DNA of 64,000 nucleotides from Bacillus oleivorans. GTDB taxonomy: Bacteria > Bacillota > Bacilli > Bacillales > JC228. Position numbers and translations under genes: made by a program. Where the stretch lies: NCBI RefSeq assembly GCF_900207585.1, contig NZ_OAOP01000014.1, positions 1 through 64,000 of the forward strand, written 5' to 3'. This document shows, piece by piece, positions 23,787 through 40,905 of this stretch. The number at the start of each line of letters is the position of its first letter. Position 1 is the stretch's first letter. The notes beneath the pieces were generated by a model that saw only the letters and a list, made by a program, of their open reading frames with translations, was not told where the DNA came from and made no database searches.

Positions 23787-24598
23787 AATTCATTCACCAA
23801 CTCTCCCGCAGATAGAGAACCTTGACTGATCGGAAGTCCCTGATTCTTCAATGCTTGTCTCATCTTAACTGAAAACGGAATATCAAGTCCTAGTTGAACC
23901 AGTTCCTCATGCAATTGAAAAATCTCAATTGGCGTTCCCTCTCTATAAATCTGGCCCTGGTTTAATACGATAACCCGATCCGCTTTGGCCGCCTCTTCGA
24001 GATCATGAGTAATGGATATAACGGTTATATCCTGATTTTTCTTTAACTGACGTACAGTTTCTAAGACTTCTTCACGACCTCTTGGATCAAGCATGGATGT
24101 AGCTTCATCCAAAATCATTAATTTTGGCTGCAGGGCTAACACCCCCGCAATCGCCACTCTTTGTTTTTGACCGCCTGAAAGATGGTGAGGTTCTACTTTC
24201 AAAAATTCATCCATTTTGACTTGCTTAAGAGCTTCTATTACTCTTTTTTTCATTTCTTCGCGCGGAAAACCATTATTTTCTAATGTAAAGGCTACATCAT
24301 CCTCTACGGTAGCACCGACAAATTGATTGTCTGGGTTTTGGAAAACCATTCCGATTCTTTTTCTTATGTCCCATACCGTTTCTTCGGATAAAGGGAGACC
24401 ATCTATAATAATATCGCCATCGTTAAAGGGTTGAAGCCCCATTAACAGCTTTGCAAAGGTCGATTTCCCGGACCCGTTATGTCCGACTAAAGCTAGCCAT
24501 TCACCTTCATAAACCTGTAATGAAATATTCTTTAAAGCATAAGCAGATTGGGAATTATATTGAAAGAAAAGGTCTTGAACGGTAACGAGTTCTTTCAT
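23762..24598 (-). CDS. ecfA1: ECF transporter ATPase EcfA1
   Basis: The 278-residue ABC ATPase has Walker [11 protein letters not shown]-loop [13 protein letters not shown], signature [13 protein letters not shown] and Walker [14 protein letters not shown]. The Ala in DEAT, where EcfA2 has DEPT, is a usual difference between the two subunits. It is the first gene of the operon, 250 bp downstream of rplQ but separated by a terminator. Confidence 0.96.
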   Translation of the reverse strand: MKELVTVQDLFFQYNSQSAYALKNISLQVYEGEWLALVGHNGSGKSTFAKLLMGLQPFNDGDIIIDGLPLSEETVWDIRKRIGMVFQNPDNQFVGATVEDDVAFTLENNGFPREEMKKRVIEALKQVKMDEFLKVEPHHLSGGQKQRVAIAGVLALQPKLMILDEATSMLDPRGREEVLETVRQLKKNQDITVISITHDLEEAAKADRVIVLNQGQIYREGTPIEIFQLHEELVQLGLDIPFSVKMRQALKNQGLPISQGSLSAGELVNELWTLYSNK

Positions 24599-24695
24599 CT
24601 CACTCTCTCCTCTAATCTAGTCTAATCTCTACTCTTCTCAATTTTTAGGGGGCTTGTGGAAGGAATAATGAATGGGGAAATGAAGAGAAAGGGCG

Positions 24696-24720
24696 GAGGC
24701 AGACAAGGAGTGTCTGCCTC
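24696..24720. repeat. Perfect 10-bp hairpin in the rplQ-ecfA1 spacer
   Basis: GAGGCAGACA and TGTCTGCCTC flank a 5-nt loop, followed by AGGAGCTAGAC. There is no T tract, so it is not a terminator. The GAGCTAGAC tail recalls dispersed intergenic repeats in Bacillus; that link is from memory. Confidence 0.5.
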
Positions 24721-24789
24721 AGGAGCTAGACGAAAACCTTAAAAAGCTTCATCATAGCGCTCCAGTTTACACCTTAATCATAATGGAGA

Positions 24790-24838
24790 ACAAAAAAGGG
24801 CCAGGACCAAACCATCATTAGCTGTCCCGCCCTTTTTA
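24790..24838 (-). terminator. Terminator of the S10-spc-alpha supercluster
   Basis: On the minus strand AAAAAGGGCGGGAC pairs imperfectly with GTCCTGGCCCTTTTTT, just after rplQ. It ends the long ribosomal protein transcript and insulates the ecf operon. Confidence 0.75.
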
Positions 24839-24847
24839 GTCTGATTA

Positions 24848-26202
<1,355 letters not shown>

Positions 26203-26386
26203 TCAACAATACCCTCCTTCAACGTCGATAACCCGGTCAGAATACTTTGTACCGCAAGGATGTTTCAATTAAATCCATTTAGGGCATGTATTCAGAAATT
26301 GAGTATAAACAACGTATTCTGTATAAAAGGCAAAAAATGCTATCATATCCCATTATAGACATGGATATGAAAGTTATACAGAAAAA

Positions 26387-26797
<411 letters not shown>

Positions 26798-26800
26798 TTA

Positions 26801-27166
26801 TTATTTCTTCTTGTTCGCAACTGTTTTACGTGGTCCTTTACGAGTACGGGCATTGTTCTTCGTATTTTGTCCACGAACAGGTAATCCGCGACGGTGACGT
26901 AGACCGCGATAGCAGCCAATTTCCATTAAACGCTTAATGTTAAGAGAAACCTCACGGCGTAAGTCCCCTTCAACTTTCAGCCTATCTACGATTTCACGAA
27001 TTTTTGTTAGTTCGTCTTCAGTTAGATCACGAACACGTGTATCTTCAGAAACGCCTGCTTCAGCTAAAATTCGTTTTGCTGTTGGTACACCAATTCCAAA
27101 AATATATGTTAATGAAATGACAATACGCTTTTCACGAGGAATATCTACTCCTGCAATACGAGCCAT
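26801..27166 (-). CDS. rpsM: 30S ribosomal protein S13 (uS13)
   Basis: The 121-residue protein begins [15 protein letters not shown] and ends in a basic tail ([16 protein letters not shown]) that contacts P-site tRNA. It sits in the 30S head and forms bridges to the 50S subunit. It follows rpmJ by 20 bp. Confidence 0.98.
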   Translation of the reverse strand: MARIAGVDIPREKRIVISLTYIFGIGVPTAKRILAEAGVSEDTRVRDLTEDELTKIREIVDRLKVEGDLRREVSLNIKRLMEIGCYRGLRHRRGLPVRGQNTKNNARTRKGPRKTVANKKK

Positions 27167-27186
27167 CGATCAGCACCTCCTTCAAA

Positions 27187-27333
<147 letters not shown>

Positions 27334-27552
27334 TTATTTATAGCGGTATGTGATTCTGCCGCGTGTAAGGTCATATGGCGACAATTCAACCGTTACTTTA
27401 TCACCTGGCAGGATACGGATAAAATGCATACGGATCTTCCCAGAAACATGGGCAAGAACAGTATGTCCATTCTCCAATTCTACCTTAAACATCGCGTTTG
27501 GCAAAGTTTCGGTTACTGTGCCTTCTACCTCAATTACATCATCTTTTGCCAT
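27334..27552 (-). CDS. infA: Translation initiation factor IF-1
   Basis: The 72-residue S1-like OB-fold protein ([28 protein letters not shown]) binds the 30S A site in initiation. The ATG at 27552 has GGGAG upstream; a frame extending 3 codons further is not needed. It lies 130 bp after map; the KOW-protein gene present here in B. subtilis is absent. Confidence 0.97.
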   Translation of the reverse strand: MAKDDVIEVEGTVTETLPNAMFKVELENGHTVLAHVSGKIRMHFIRILPGDKVTVELSPYDLTRGRITYRYK

Positions 27553-27682
27553 CGAGATCATCTCCCTTCCATGGGCTTTCTCAAGTGTATCTATTCAACG
27601 TAAAACGTAATTTACGATTATACCAAACAGACTGCATTATACTCTTTTTCACACAAATGAGCAACAGCATAATGAAATTTAT

Positions 27683-29184
<1,502 letters not shown>

Positions 29185-29193
29185 TTAAAGGAT

Positions 29194-30486
29194 CTATTTG
29201 ATAAAGCCTTTGTAATGACGTTTTACCAATTGCGCTTCTAATTGTTTCATTGTTTCTAAAGCGACCCCAACCACGATGATAATGCTAGTTCCTCCAATTT
29301 GTGCGCTTGGCGGAAGGTTAGCAAACTCGATGAAGAAGAAAGGTAAGATAGACACGACACTTAAGAACAATGCCCCAACAAAGGTGAGACGGTATAAAAC
29401 CTTCGTTAAGTAAGATTGTGTCTGTGCACCAGGTCTTATTCCAGGGATATATCCGCCTTGCTTCTTCAAGTTTTCCGATACTTGTTCAGGATTTACTTGA
29501 ATAAAAGCATAGAAATAGGTGAAAGCAATAATCAGCGCTACATAAATAGCCATTCCAATCGGCTGTGTGTAATCAAAAATACGTATTATCCAATTAGTAA
29601 CTGCGTTATCTTCAAAAAACTGTGCAATGGTTTGCGGCGTGATCATGAAAGAAACGGCAAAGATTACAGGGATAACTCCAGCTGCGTTTACTTTCAATGG
29701 AAGGTGTGTATTTTGCCCACCGCCCACAGGATTCTTTCCAGATACACGCTTTGCATATTGTACAGGAATTTTACGAAGAGCTTGTTGAATGAAAATGACA
29801 CCTACGATGATCGCAATTACGGCTAATACCACTAGAGCAACTGTTACGATTCGGATAAATATTTGATCGCCAGCATCGGAAAATTGTTGTGTCATGTATT
29901 GACTGATAGTAGTCGGAATGGCGGCAACGATACCAGCAAAGATTAGAATGGAAATTCCATTTCCTACGCCCTTGCTTGTAATTTGCTCTCCTAACCACAA
30001 CAAGAATGCTGTTCCAGCTGTTAATACTAGTGCTATTAATAGATAAGTGCCGATACTTGGATTTTGAATGAGACCTCCGCCAGAGATCGCATTAAATCCG
30101 TATGCCATACCAAATGCCTGGATGAAACCAAGCACGATCGTACCATAACGGGTAACTTGAGCGAGTTTTCTTCGGCCCACGTCCCCTTGCTTAGACCACT
30201 CAGTAAACTTCGGTACAACGTCCATCTGTAGAAGCTGAACAATAATTGAAGCTGTAATGTAAGGCATAATCCCTGTCGCAAAGATAGAGAATTGTGCCAA
30301 AGCCCCTCCACCGAAGATATTGAGAAGCCCAAATGCACTGTTATTACCAAAATTTAATGCTTCTGGGTTCACCCCAGGTACGGGGATGAATGTCCCGATT
30401 CTAAATACAAGAAGCATTAATAGAGTGAATATAATTTTATTTCTTATATCTTTTACACGCATGAAATTGGAGATTGTCCGAAACAT
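29194..30486 (-). CDS. secY: Preprotein translocase channel subunit SecY
   Basis: A 430-residue integral membrane protein with ten hydrophobic segments, the channel through which Sec substrates cross or enter the membrane. Typical segments include GVNPEALNF and IPVQYAKRVSGK. Its start overlaps the last base of rplO. SecE is encoded at 57562. Confidence 0.98.
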   Translation of the reverse strand: MFRTISNFMRVKDIRNKIIFTLLMLLVFRIGTFIPVPGVNPEALNFGNNSAFGLLNIFGGGALAQFSIFATGIMPYITASIIVQLLQMDVVPKFTEWSKQGDVGRRKLAQVTRYGTIVLGFIQAFGMAYGFNAISGGGLIQNPSIGTYLLIALVLTAGTAFLLWLGEQITSKGVGNGISILIFAGIVAAIPTTISQYMTQQFSDAGDQIFIRIVTVALVVLAVIAIIVGVIFIQQALRKIPVQYAKRVSGKNPVGGGQNTHLPLKVNAAGVIPVIFAVSFMITPQTIAQFFEDNAVTNWIIRIFDYTQPIGMAIYVALIIAFTYFYAFIQVNPEQVSENLKKQGGYIPGIRPGAQTQSYLTKVLYRLTFVGALFLSVVSILPFFFIEFANLPPSAQIGGTSIIIVVGVALETMKQLEAQLVKRHYKGFIK

Positions 30487-30926
30487 TAAATCACCTCAGT
30501 TTGACCGCCTGCTGCTTCGATTGCTTCTTTAGCAGCGGAAGAAAACTTATGAGCCTTAACAGTAAGTTTCTTTTCAAGCTTACCATCTGCTAGAATTTTA
30601 ATTCCAGCTTTTTCGCTTTTCACTACACCTGTCTCGATTAGTAGCTCAGGAGTTACTTCTGTACCTTCTTCAAAGCGGTTTAGAGCATCGAGGTTTACAA
30701 TTGCATATTCTTTACGATTGATATTTGTAAATCCACGTTTAGGCAGACGTTGGAATAGAGGAGTTTGACCACCTTCAAAACCAAGTCTTACACCGCCGCC
30801 AGAACGTGCATTTTGACCTTTATGTCCTTTACCAGCAGTTTTTCCGTTTCCAGAACCGATTCCGCGTCCAACTCGGTTACGTTCTTTACGGGAACCTGGT
30901 GTAGGCTTCAATTCATGTAGCTTCAT
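30486..30926 (-). CDS. rplO: 50S ribosomal protein L15 (uL15)
   Basis: The 146-residue protein starts at [20 protein letters not shown]; the GTG three codons earlier overlaps the ribosome binding site GGAGG. The Gly/Arg-rich N-terminal extension penetrates 23S rRNA. It is coupled to secY. Confidence 0.98.
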   Translation of the reverse strand: MKLHELKPTPGSRKERNRVGRGIGSGNGKTAGKGHKGQNARSGGGVRLGFEGGQTPLFQRLPKRGFTNINRKEYAIVNLDALNRFEEGTEVTPELLIETGVVKSEKAGIKILADGKLEKKLTVKAHKFSSAAKEAIEAAGGQTEVI

Positions 30927-30956
30927 TATTGGCACCTCCTTGTTCTATGGAAATAA

Positions 30957-31139
30957 TTATTGTTCCTTCACAGTTACAAGGTGTGAAACTTTGTTAATCA
31001 TTCCGCGAATTGCTGCATTATCTTCATGAACAACCGTTTGGTGCAGCTTTTTAAGTCCTAAAGTTTTAACGGTAACACGTTGATCTTCAGGACGACCAAT
31101 TAGGCTGCGTGTAAGGGTGATTTCGAGTTTTTTTGCCAT
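30957..31139 (-). CDS. rpmD: 50S ribosomal protein L30 (uL30)
   Basis: The 60-residue protein has the usual bacterial length, with [20 protein letters not shown] and the C-terminal MINKVSHLV. It follows rpsE by 14 bp. Confidence 0.98.
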   Translation of the reverse strand: MAKKLEITLTRSLIGRPEDQRVTVKTLGLKKLHQTVVHEDNAAIRGMINKVSHLVTVKEQ

Positions 31140-31153
31140 TGGTTTTCCCCCCC

Positions 31154-31654
31154 TTATCCTAACAGTTCTTCAACTGATTTTCCACGTAGTTTAGCAACGT
31201 CTTCAGCACGTTTTAACTGTTTTAATCCTTCAACTGTAGCACGCACCATGTTAATTGGTGTGTTTGTTCCAAGTGACTTAGATAGGATATCAGATACACC
31301 TGCTAATTCAAGTACCGCACGAACAGGTCCGCCCGCGATAACTCCAGTACCTTCAGAAGCTGGCTTTAACAAAATTTCACCCGCACCGTAGTGACCTACA
31401 ACTTCGTGAGGAATTGTAGTGCTTACCATAGGTACAGAAATTAAATTTTTCTTCGCATCTTCAATTGCTTTACGGATCGCATCTGGTACCTCTTGCGCTT
31501 TACCAGTTCCGAAACCGACGTGACCATTTTTATCTCCAACTACTACAAGTGCAGAGAAACGGAAACGACGTCCACCTTTAACAACCTTCGCAACACGATT
31601 TACCGTAACAACACGTTCTTCTAGCTCTAGTTTATTGGCATCAATGCGACGCAT
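31154..31654 (-). CDS. rpsE: 30S ribosomal protein S5 (uS5)
   Basis: The 166-residue protein has the double-stranded RNA-binding N-terminal domain ([20 protein letters not shown]), whose loop carries known spectinomycin-resistance positions and looks wild type, and the C-terminal domain with [15 protein letters not shown]. It contributes to decoding fidelity. Confidence 0.98.
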   Translation of the reverse strand: MRRIDANKLELEERVVTVNRVAKVVKGGRRFRFSALVVVGDKNGHVGFGTGKAQEVPDAIRKAIEDAKKNLISVPMVSTTIPHEVVGHYGAGEILLKPASEGTGVIAGGPVRAVLELAGVSDILSKSLGTNTPINMVRATVEGLKQLKRAEDVAKLRGKSVEELLG

Positions 31655-31676
31655 TCATTTGTCCCTCCTTTGTCTA

Positions 31677-32039
31677 TTAAAATTCTAGACCGTTCTCACG
31701 AGCTGCATCTGCTAATGCTTTGATACGCCCGTGGTATAAATAACCGCCGCGGTCAAAAACAACTTCTTTAAAGCCTTTTTCAACTGCTCTTTTCGCGATT
31801 AATTCACCAACTTTAGCTGCTGCTTCAATGTTACCTGTGCTTTCAAGTCCGAAATCCTTTTCAGCAGATGAAGCACTTGCAACTGTTACACCATTTACAT
31901 CATCGATAAGCTGAACATAAATGTATTTGTTTGAGCGAAATACGTTTAGACGTGGACGCTCACTAGTTCCAGTAAGTTTCGAGCGAACACGAGCGTGTCT
32001 TTTCTTACGGACAGCGTTCTTACTAGTCTTTGTGATCAC
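31677..32039 (-). CDS. rplR: 50S ribosomal protein L18 (uL18)
   Basis: The 120-residue protein binds 5S rRNA in the central protuberance. The basic N-terminus and the C-terminal [20 protein letters not shown] motif are conserved. It lies between rplF and rpsE. Confidence 0.98.
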   Translation of the reverse strand: MITKTSKNAVRKKRHARVRSKLTGTSERPRLNVFRSNKYIYVQLIDDVNGVTVASASSAEKDFGLESTGNIEAAAKVGELIAKRAVEKGFKEVVFDRGGYLYHGRIKALADAARENGLEF

Positions 32040-32072
32040 GTAAGCTCACTCCTTTCTGTTACCTATGCGGCA

Positions 32073-32609
32073 TTATTTACCTGTTTTACCTTCTTTACGG
32101 CGTACATGCTCACCTTCATAACGAATCCCTTTACCTTTGTAAGGTTCTGGCGGACGAACGTCACGAATGTTAGCAGCTAGAGCACCAACACGCTCTTTAT
32201 TGAAACCTTTAACGATGATTTTCGTAGCAGAAGGAACTTCGATTTCGATTCCTTTTTCTGGTTCGATCTCAACTGGGTGTGAGTAACCAACGTTTAAGAC
32301 AAGCTTATTCCCTTGCTTAGAAGCACGGTATCCGACCCCAATTAGCTCTAAGCCTCTTTCAAATCCTTTTGATACACCTTCCACCATATTTGCTAGTAAC
32401 GCACGAGTTGTTCCGTGCAATGTACGGTGTTCTTGTGATTCAGAAGGACGGGTTACGTTAATCACGTTGTCTTCTATCTCAATATTAATAGCTGGGTTAA
32501 ATGAACGAGTTAATTCACCTTTAGGTCCTTTAACCGTTACAGTGTTGTTGTCAAGAGTGACGGTAACACCTGCTGGTACCTCAATAGGTTTTTTACCTAC
32601 ACGAGACAT
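32073..32609 (-). CDS. rplF: 50S ribosomal protein L6 (uL6)
   Basis: The 178-residue protein begins [12 protein letters not shown], at the ATG after GGAGGTGCAAAGC. Two similar beta-alpha domains and the C-terminal [15 protein letters not shown] motif are present. It sits near the GTPase-associated region. Confidence 0.98.
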   Translation of the reverse strand: MSRVGKKPIEVPAGVTVTLDNNTVTVKGPKGELTRSFNPAINIEIEDNVINVTRPSESQEHRTLHGTTRALLANMVEGVSKGFERGLELIGVGYRASKQGNKLVLNVGYSHPVEIEPEKGIEIEVPSATKIIVKGFNKERVGALAANIRDVRPPEPYKGKGIRYEGEHVRRKEGKTGK

Positions 32610-32640
32610 GCTTTGCACCTCCATTCACAAATCTGTTGTA

Positions 32641-33039
32641 TTACCAAACGTAAGCAAGGACTTCGCCGCCCACTTGCTTAGCACGTGCTTCTTTATCTGT
32701 AAGTACACCTTGAGATGTAGATACGATTGCAATACCAAGTCCATTAAGAACGCGTGGAACTTCATTCGCTTTTGCGTATACGCGCAGACCAGGTTTACTG
32801 ATTCTCTTAAGGCCAGTTATAACACGTTCGTTATTTACACCGTATTTTAAGAAAATACGAATAACACCTTGTTTGTTATCTTCGATATGTTCTACATCAC
32901 GTACGAAACCTTCACGCTTCAAAATTTCAGCGACTTCTTTTTTGAGTTTTGAAGCAGGAACTTCAAGAACCTCGTGACGTACCATATTCGCATTACGAAT
33001 ACGAGTTAGCATATCTGCAATTGGATCTGTCATGACCAT
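32641..33039 (-). CDS. rpsH: 30S ribosomal protein S8 (uS8)
   Basis: The 132-residue protein ([18 protein letters not shown]) binds helix 21 of 16S rRNA. The C-terminal [20 protein letters not shown] motif is present. In other bacteria S8 represses its own operon; no such target was sought here. Confidence 0.98.
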   Translation of the reverse strand: MVMTDPIADMLTRIRNANMVRHEVLEVPASKLKKEVAEILKREGFVRDVEHIEDNKQGVIRIFLKYGVNNERVITGLKRISKPGLRVYAKANEVPRVLNGLGIAIVSTSQGVLTDKEARAKQVGGEVLAYVW

Positions 33040-33073
33040 TGTGTAATGACCTCCTTCCCACGTTCCTTAGATT

Positions 33074-33274
<201 letters not shown>

Positions 33275-33284
33275 TTATTAGCGA

Positions 33285-33824
33285 CTACTTTTGGAATGGC
33301 ATTCCAAACTGAGTTAATAGTTCACGTGATTCTTCATCAGTGTTGGCAGTTGTAACAATTACGATGTCCATACCGCGCACTTTACTCACTTTATCGTAAT
33401 CGATCTCAGGGAAGATAAGCTGTTCACGAATTCCTAATGTGTAGTTTCCTCTGCCATCAAATGCCTTCTTAGAGATTCCACGGAAGTCACGTACACGTGG
33501 AAGAGAAACTGCGATTAACTTATCTAGGAATTCATACATACGCTCACCACGAAGTGTTACCTTCGCACCGATTGGCATACCCTCACGAAGACGGAATCCT
33601 GCAATGGATTTCTTCGCTCTTGTTACAACTGGCTTTTGACCAGTGATGATTTCTAGTTCTTCTACAGCGTTATCAAGTGCTTTTGCGTTTTGAACGGCAT
33701 CACCAACACCCATGTTGATAACGATTTTTTCAATTTTAGGCACTTGCATAATGGATTTATAGTTAAACTTACTCATAAGAGAAGGTGTAATTTCTTTTAC
33801 GTATTTTTCTTTTAGGCGGTTCAT
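33285..33824 (-). CDS. rplE: 50S ribosomal protein L5 (uL5)
   Basis: The 179-residue protein binds 5S rRNA with L18 and contacts P-site tRNA. Conserved [13 protein letters not shown] and [10 protein letters not shown] are present. It lies between rplX and rpsN. Confidence 0.98.
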   Translation of the reverse strand: MNRLKEKYVKEITPSLMSKFNYKSIMQVPKIEKIVINMGVGDAVQNAKALDNAVEELEIITGQKPVVTRAKKSIAGFRLREGMPIGAKVTLRGERMYEFLDKLIAVSLPRVRDFRGISKKAFDGRGNYTLGIREQLIFPEIDYDKVSKVRGMDIVIVTTANTDEESRELLTQFGMPFQK

Positions 33825-33855
33825 TCGTCTTTACCTCCCTTCATGTTCGACTCAA

Positions 33856-34164
33856 TCAGTCTAATTTTTCACCAGATTTTTTTGCGACACGTACTTTTTT
33901 GCCATCTACTTCCTTATAACCAACACGAGTTGGCTGACCTGTTTTCGGATCGATTGGCATTACGTTTGAAACATGGATTGCTGCTTCACGGCTGATAATT
34001 CCGCCTTGCGGATTATCTTGTGAAGGTTTCGCATGCTTTTTCACAATGTTTACGCCTTCGACCACTACACGATCTTTTTTCGGAAACGCTGCAAGAATGA
34101 CACCGGTTTTACCTTTGTCCTTGCCAGAGATGACCATAACCTTGTCACCTTTTTTTACATGCAT
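33856..34164 (-). CDS. rplX: 50S ribosomal protein L24 (uL24)
   Basis: The 102-residue KOW-domain protein starts at [19 protein letters not shown]. The ATG at 34164 is chosen by family length; an upstream GTG four codons earlier overlaps the ribosome binding site. It starts 50S assembly. Confidence 0.97.
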   Translation of the reverse strand: MHVKKGDKVMVISGKDKGKTGVILAAFPKKDRVVVEGVNIVKKHAKPSQDNPQGGIISREAAIHVSNVMPIDPKTGQPTRVGYKEVDGKKVRVAKKSGEKLD

Positions 34165-34201
34165 CGTATTTCGCACCTCCTTAAAGGCCTCATCACAAAT
34201 C

Positions 34202-34877
<676 letters not shown>

Positions 34878-34901
34878 TATTTACGGAAACCTCCTCTCGG
34901 G

Positions 34902-36187
<1,286 letters not shown>

Positions 36188-36190
36188 GAA

Positions 36191-36532
36191 TTATCCCTCC
36201 TTCTTTTCTGATACTACGATCGTGATATGACTCGTACGTTTGTTGATTGCGCTAGCACGTCCCATTGCACGTGGACGGAAACGTTTTAAGGTTGGACCTT
36301 CATCAACGAACGCTTGAGTAATCACAAGATTATTTACGTCCATTTCATAGTTATGTTCAGCATTTGCAACTGCGGAATTTAACACCTTTTCAATAACAGG
36401 AGAAGCTGTTTTAGGTGTGTGGCGCAAAATTGCGATTGCCTCACCGACTTGCTTTCCTCGGATTAAATCTACTACTAAGCGTACTTTACGAGGAGCAATT
36501 CTTACTGTTCTAGCAACAGCTTTAGCTTGCAT
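36191..36532 (-). CDS. rplV: 50S ribosomal protein L22 (uL22)
   Basis: The 113-residue protein ([20 protein letters not shown]) has the beta-hairpin loop ([16 protein letters not shown]) that lines the exit tunnel and is a site of macrolide resistance changes. Two adjacent ATG codons follow GGAGGG; the second gives the usual length. Confidence 0.97.
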   Translation of the reverse strand: MQAKAVARTVRIAPRKVRLVVDLIRGKQVGEAIAILRHTPKTASPVIEKVLNSAVANAEHNYEMDVNNLVITQAFVDEGPTLKRFRPRAMGRASAINKRTSHITIVVSEKKEG

Positions 36533-36552
36533 CATTTTGCCCTCCTCTCGGA

Positions 36553-36831
36553 TTAACGTCTTGTTTTCTTATCGTCATTTGCATGGCCTTTATACGTACG
36601 GGTTGGTGCAAACTCTCCAAGTTTATGTCCGACCATATCTTCAGTAATATAAACTGGAACATGTTTGCGTCCATCGTATACAGCGATCGTATGACCGATA
36701 AAGCTTGGGAAGATTGTTGAGCGACGTGACCAAGTTTTAATTACTTGCTTTTTGTCTGCTTCGTTTAATTGCTCAACCTTTTTCATTAAATGATCATCTG
36801 CAAAAGGTCCTTTTTTCAAGCTACGACCCAT
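36553..36831 (-). CDS. rpsS: 30S ribosomal protein S19 (uS19)
   Basis: The 92-residue protein begins [15 protein letters not shown] and forms the S13/S19 head complex and a bridge to L5. The conserved [10 protein letters not shown] motif appears as [12 protein letters not shown]. It follows rplB by 60 bp. Confidence 0.98.
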   Translation of the reverse strand: MGRSLKKGPFADDHLMKKVEQLNEADKKQVIKTWSRRSTIFPSFIGHTIAVYDGRKHVPVYITEDMVGHKLGEFAPTRTYKGHANDDKKTRR

Positions 36832-36891
36832 TTTTGTGCCTCCCTTCGTGACTCTACTACGGCTCTCTCTTGGAACCGTAGTACAATCCCG

Positions 36892-37740
<849 letters not shown>

Positions 37741-37759
37741 TTATTTAAGTAAGAATCTT

Positions 37760-38044
37760 TTATGCTTCAAAGATTTCAATCTCTTTGCTATCAGCAGTTA
37801 AAGTAACAATCGCTTTGCGACGCTTGTTTGTGTAGCCAGTGTAACGGCCCATGCGCTTGAATTTTCCTTTGTAGTTCATGATGTTAACTTTATCAACTTT
37901 CACACCGAAAATTTCTTCGACCGCATCTTTAACTTGAGTTTTGTTTGCTCTTACATCTACTTCAAAAGTGTATTTCTTATCAGCCATAATATCTGCTGCA
38001 CGTTCAGTAATAACGGGGCGCTTAATGACGTCACGAGCTTCCAT
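37760..38044 (-). CDS. rplW: 50S ribosomal protein L23 (uL23)
   Basis: The 94-residue protein ([20 protein letters not shown]) forms the docking site for trigger factor and SRP at the tunnel exit. Its start codon shares a base with the rplD stop, so the two are coupled. Confidence 0.98.
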   Translation of the reverse strand: MEARDVIKRPVITERAADIMADKKYTFEVDVRANKTQVKDAVEEIFGVKVDKVNIMNYKGKFKRMGRYTGYTNKRRKAIVTLTADSKEIEIFEA

Positions 38045-38667
38045 TATCCAAGCACCTCCTCTACTTTTTCAACAGCTGCTTTTGTAATGATCAATTGATC
38101 ATGGTTAAGGACATCAAGAACATTAATGCCATTTGCATCAACAACTGTAATTCCTGGGATGTTGCGTGCAGATAGTGCTACGTTTTCGTTGAACACATCT
38201 GTTACAACAAGCGCTTTACGGTTTACAGCTAAACCTTTTAGCACATTTGCAAATTCTTTTGTTTTTGGTTGTTCTAAGTTTAAGCTTTCAAGAACAAGAA
38301 TGCTTTCACCTTGAACTTTAGAAGATAAAGCTGATTTAATTGCTAAACGACGTACTTTCTTTGGCAGTTTGTAGCTGTAGCTACGTGGAACCGGACCAAA
38401 TACAATACCACCGCCGCGCCATTGTGGGGAACGGATAGAACCTTGACGAGCACGTCCTGTTCCTTTTTGGCGCCATGGTTTACGTCCACCGCCAGCCACT
38501 TCTGAACGATTTTTTACTTTATGAGTTCCTTGTCTTAAAGAAGCTCTTTGCATCATAACCGCTTCGAATAATACGTGATTGTTTGGTTGGATTCCGAACA
38601 CAGCATCGCTTAATTCAATTTCTCCAACTTGAGAACCACTTTGGTTGTATAGGGCTACTTTTGGCAT
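38044..38667 (-). CDS. rplD: 50S ribosomal protein L4 (uL4)
   Basis: The 207-residue protein has the long exit-tunnel loop ([19 protein letters not shown], about 68-86), a known site of macrolide resistance that looks unchanged here. In E. coli L4 represses the S10 operon; in Bacillus this is not established. Confidence 0.98.
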   Translation of the reverse strand: MPKVALYNQSGSQVGEIELSDAVFGIQPNNHVLFEAVMMQRASLRQGTHKVKNRSEVAGGGRKPWRQKGTGRARQGSIRSPQWRGGGIVFGPVPRSYSYKLPKKVRRLAIKSALSSKVQGESILVLESLNLEQPKTKEFANVLKGLAVNRKALVVTDVFNENVALSARNIPGITVVDANGINVLDVLNHDQLIITKAAVEKVEEVLG

Positions 38668-38693
38668 TCCCTTTTCCTCCTTTCCTAGTTGAA

Positions 38694-39323
38694 TTATTTC
38701 GCTTTAACGGCAGATTCAATTTTAATTAATGATTTTTTCGCACCTGGCACATTACCTTTAATAAGTAAAAGGTTGCGATCTGTATCAACCTTTACAATTT
38801 GCAGGTTTTGAACAGTTACTTGATCTCCGCCCATGCGTCCAGGAAGAGCTTTTCCTTTGAATACACGGTTAGGAGCTACAGGACCCATTGATCCAGGACG
38901 ACGATGGTAACGAGAACCGTGAGCCATTGGTCCACGAGATTGTCCATGGCGTTTGATATTACCTTGGAAACCTTTCCCTTTTGAAATTCCTGTTACATCT
39001 ACTACATCGCCTTCTGCGAAAATATCAACCTTGACTTCCTGACCAACTTCGTAATCTCCAAGATTCGCATCACGGATCTCACGTACGTAGCGCTTAGGTG
39101 CAGTATTTGCCTTTTCAGCGTGTCCTTTTTCAGGTTTGTTCGCAAGCTTTTCACGTTTGTCGTCAAAGCCGATTTGAATTGCTTCATATCCATCGGTATC
39201 AACTGTTTTCTTTTGAAGAACAACGTTTGCAGCTGCCTCAATAACAGTAACTGGAATAAGATCGCCATTTTCAGCAAAAATCTGCGTCATGCCAATTTTT
39301 CTTCCTAAGATTCCTTTGGTCAT
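38694..39323 (-). CDS. rplC: 50S ribosomal protein L3 (uL3)
   Basis: The 209-residue protein begins [16 protein letters not shown] and has the [20 protein letters not shown] loop that reaches toward the peptidyl transferase centre, where tiamulin and linezolid resistance changes arise. It follows rpsJ by 36 bp. Confidence 0.98.
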   Translation of the reverse strand: MTKGILGRKIGMTQIFAENGDLIPVTVIEAAANVVLQKKTVDTDGYEAIQIGFDDKREKLANKPEKGHAEKANTAPKRYVREIRDANLGDYEVGQEVKVDIFAEGDVVDVTGISKGKGFQGNIKRHGQSRGPMAHGSRYHRRPGSMGPVAPNRVFKGKALPGRMGGDQVTVQNLQIVKVDTDRNLLLIKGNVPGAKKSLIKIESAVKAK

Positions 39324-39359
39324 TCGTCACACCTCCTATAAATTTATCCATATTTATCA

Positions 39360-39832
<473 letters not shown>

Positions 39833-40201
39833 TACCAATGTATAAATAATTAAATTTGGCGCACTTTTACTATTATAAAGAGTCAAAACTCTTATTTCAA
39901 GGAGTCGCTGGATAATTTATTCGTGTAATGATTTCCAATGAGAGCGATTTTCTGATCATTTTTAACCGAAGAAAAATGGAATGGCGTTTCATTGGTTTTC
40001 AAAACAGACACTTTTTCTATTACATGTGAAAAGTGAGCTTTTCTCAAAAAGAGATTCCGAATCGATACAAAATAAAAAACGAATCTGCCGTTAATTATGC
40101 AGATCCGCATTGCCATTGTTTATCCTTGACGTTTTTCTTCCTACATATATTGAATGTACCGGTCGTTGCTCCTTCATCAAACATCACACCAAACATTTAA
40201 A

Positions 40202-40702
40202 TTACTTCTTATGGCTCTTTTTCTTTTCCCTTACTGCCTGTTTCAGCTCATTTCGAATCGATTGGGAATAGCGAATAAACCAATGTATATCCTCTTCAGT
40301 CATTTCCTTCTCTCCGTATCGGCAGGCATCATAGATATTTAGATATTTCTGAGTTTCCTTATTATGATTAATTCCAATTCTTTGAAACCATTCAGCCAAA
40401 CTTTCATTCCATTTTCGGTTAACACCCTTTTTTACGGCATATTTTTCTAGATTCCAGACTTGTTTTCTAACCAATTGGACAGGTACATTTGAGAAATTCC
40501 ACTTCTTTAAAATAGAAAATGAACCTTCGTGTTGACTGTATGAAATCACTGCAGCCTCATTTCTTTTCTGATTAATTACTATTTTCCCTTTCGATACGAG
40601 GGATATAAATATGATAAAAGCAATCACAAACAGCAGGATAAAAATAATTTCTGTATATCCCTCCACAGCTGCTTCGCTTGCTCCAATTTCAGTTGTTTGC
40701 AT
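40202..40702 (-). pseudogene. 5'-eroded DUF4129-like membrane protein gene
   Basis: The ATG-started frame has 166 residues: one membrane segment (about 19-38) and a C-terminal domain like DUF4129 (WFQRIGINHNKETQKYLNIY, CRYGEKEMTEEDIHWF). The ATG has no ribosome binding site. Upstream the same frame stays open for about 45 more codons and reads like coding sequence (IGSLLLWTFYRILNWLF, then LPEITTEYKLLNQE), running into the tuf terminator with no start codon. The gene seems to have lost its 5' end at the tuf junction. A short functional product cannot be excluded. B. subtilis has an unrelated gene (ybaC) at this position. Confidence 0.6.
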
Positions 40703-40851
40703 TTCTTGATTTAGCAGCTTGTATTCTGTTGTTATTTCCGGAAGAGAACCTGTTTTTAAATCTAAGTTAAACAGCCAATTTAAAATCCGATAGAAAGTCC
40801 AAAGCAGTAATGATCCAATTTGAGGGTTTTGCTGCTGTAGAAATTTAAAAA

Positions 40852-40875
40852 AGCCATCGCATAAAAGCGATGGCT
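40852..40875 (-). terminator. tuf terminator
   Basis: On the minus strand AGCCATCGC, TTTTAT loop, GCGATGGCT, then TTTTT. It ends the str operon 30 bp after the tuf stop. Confidence 0.9.
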
Positions 40876-40905
40876 ATAAAAGATGCTTCTTTATTGAATT
40901 AATTG

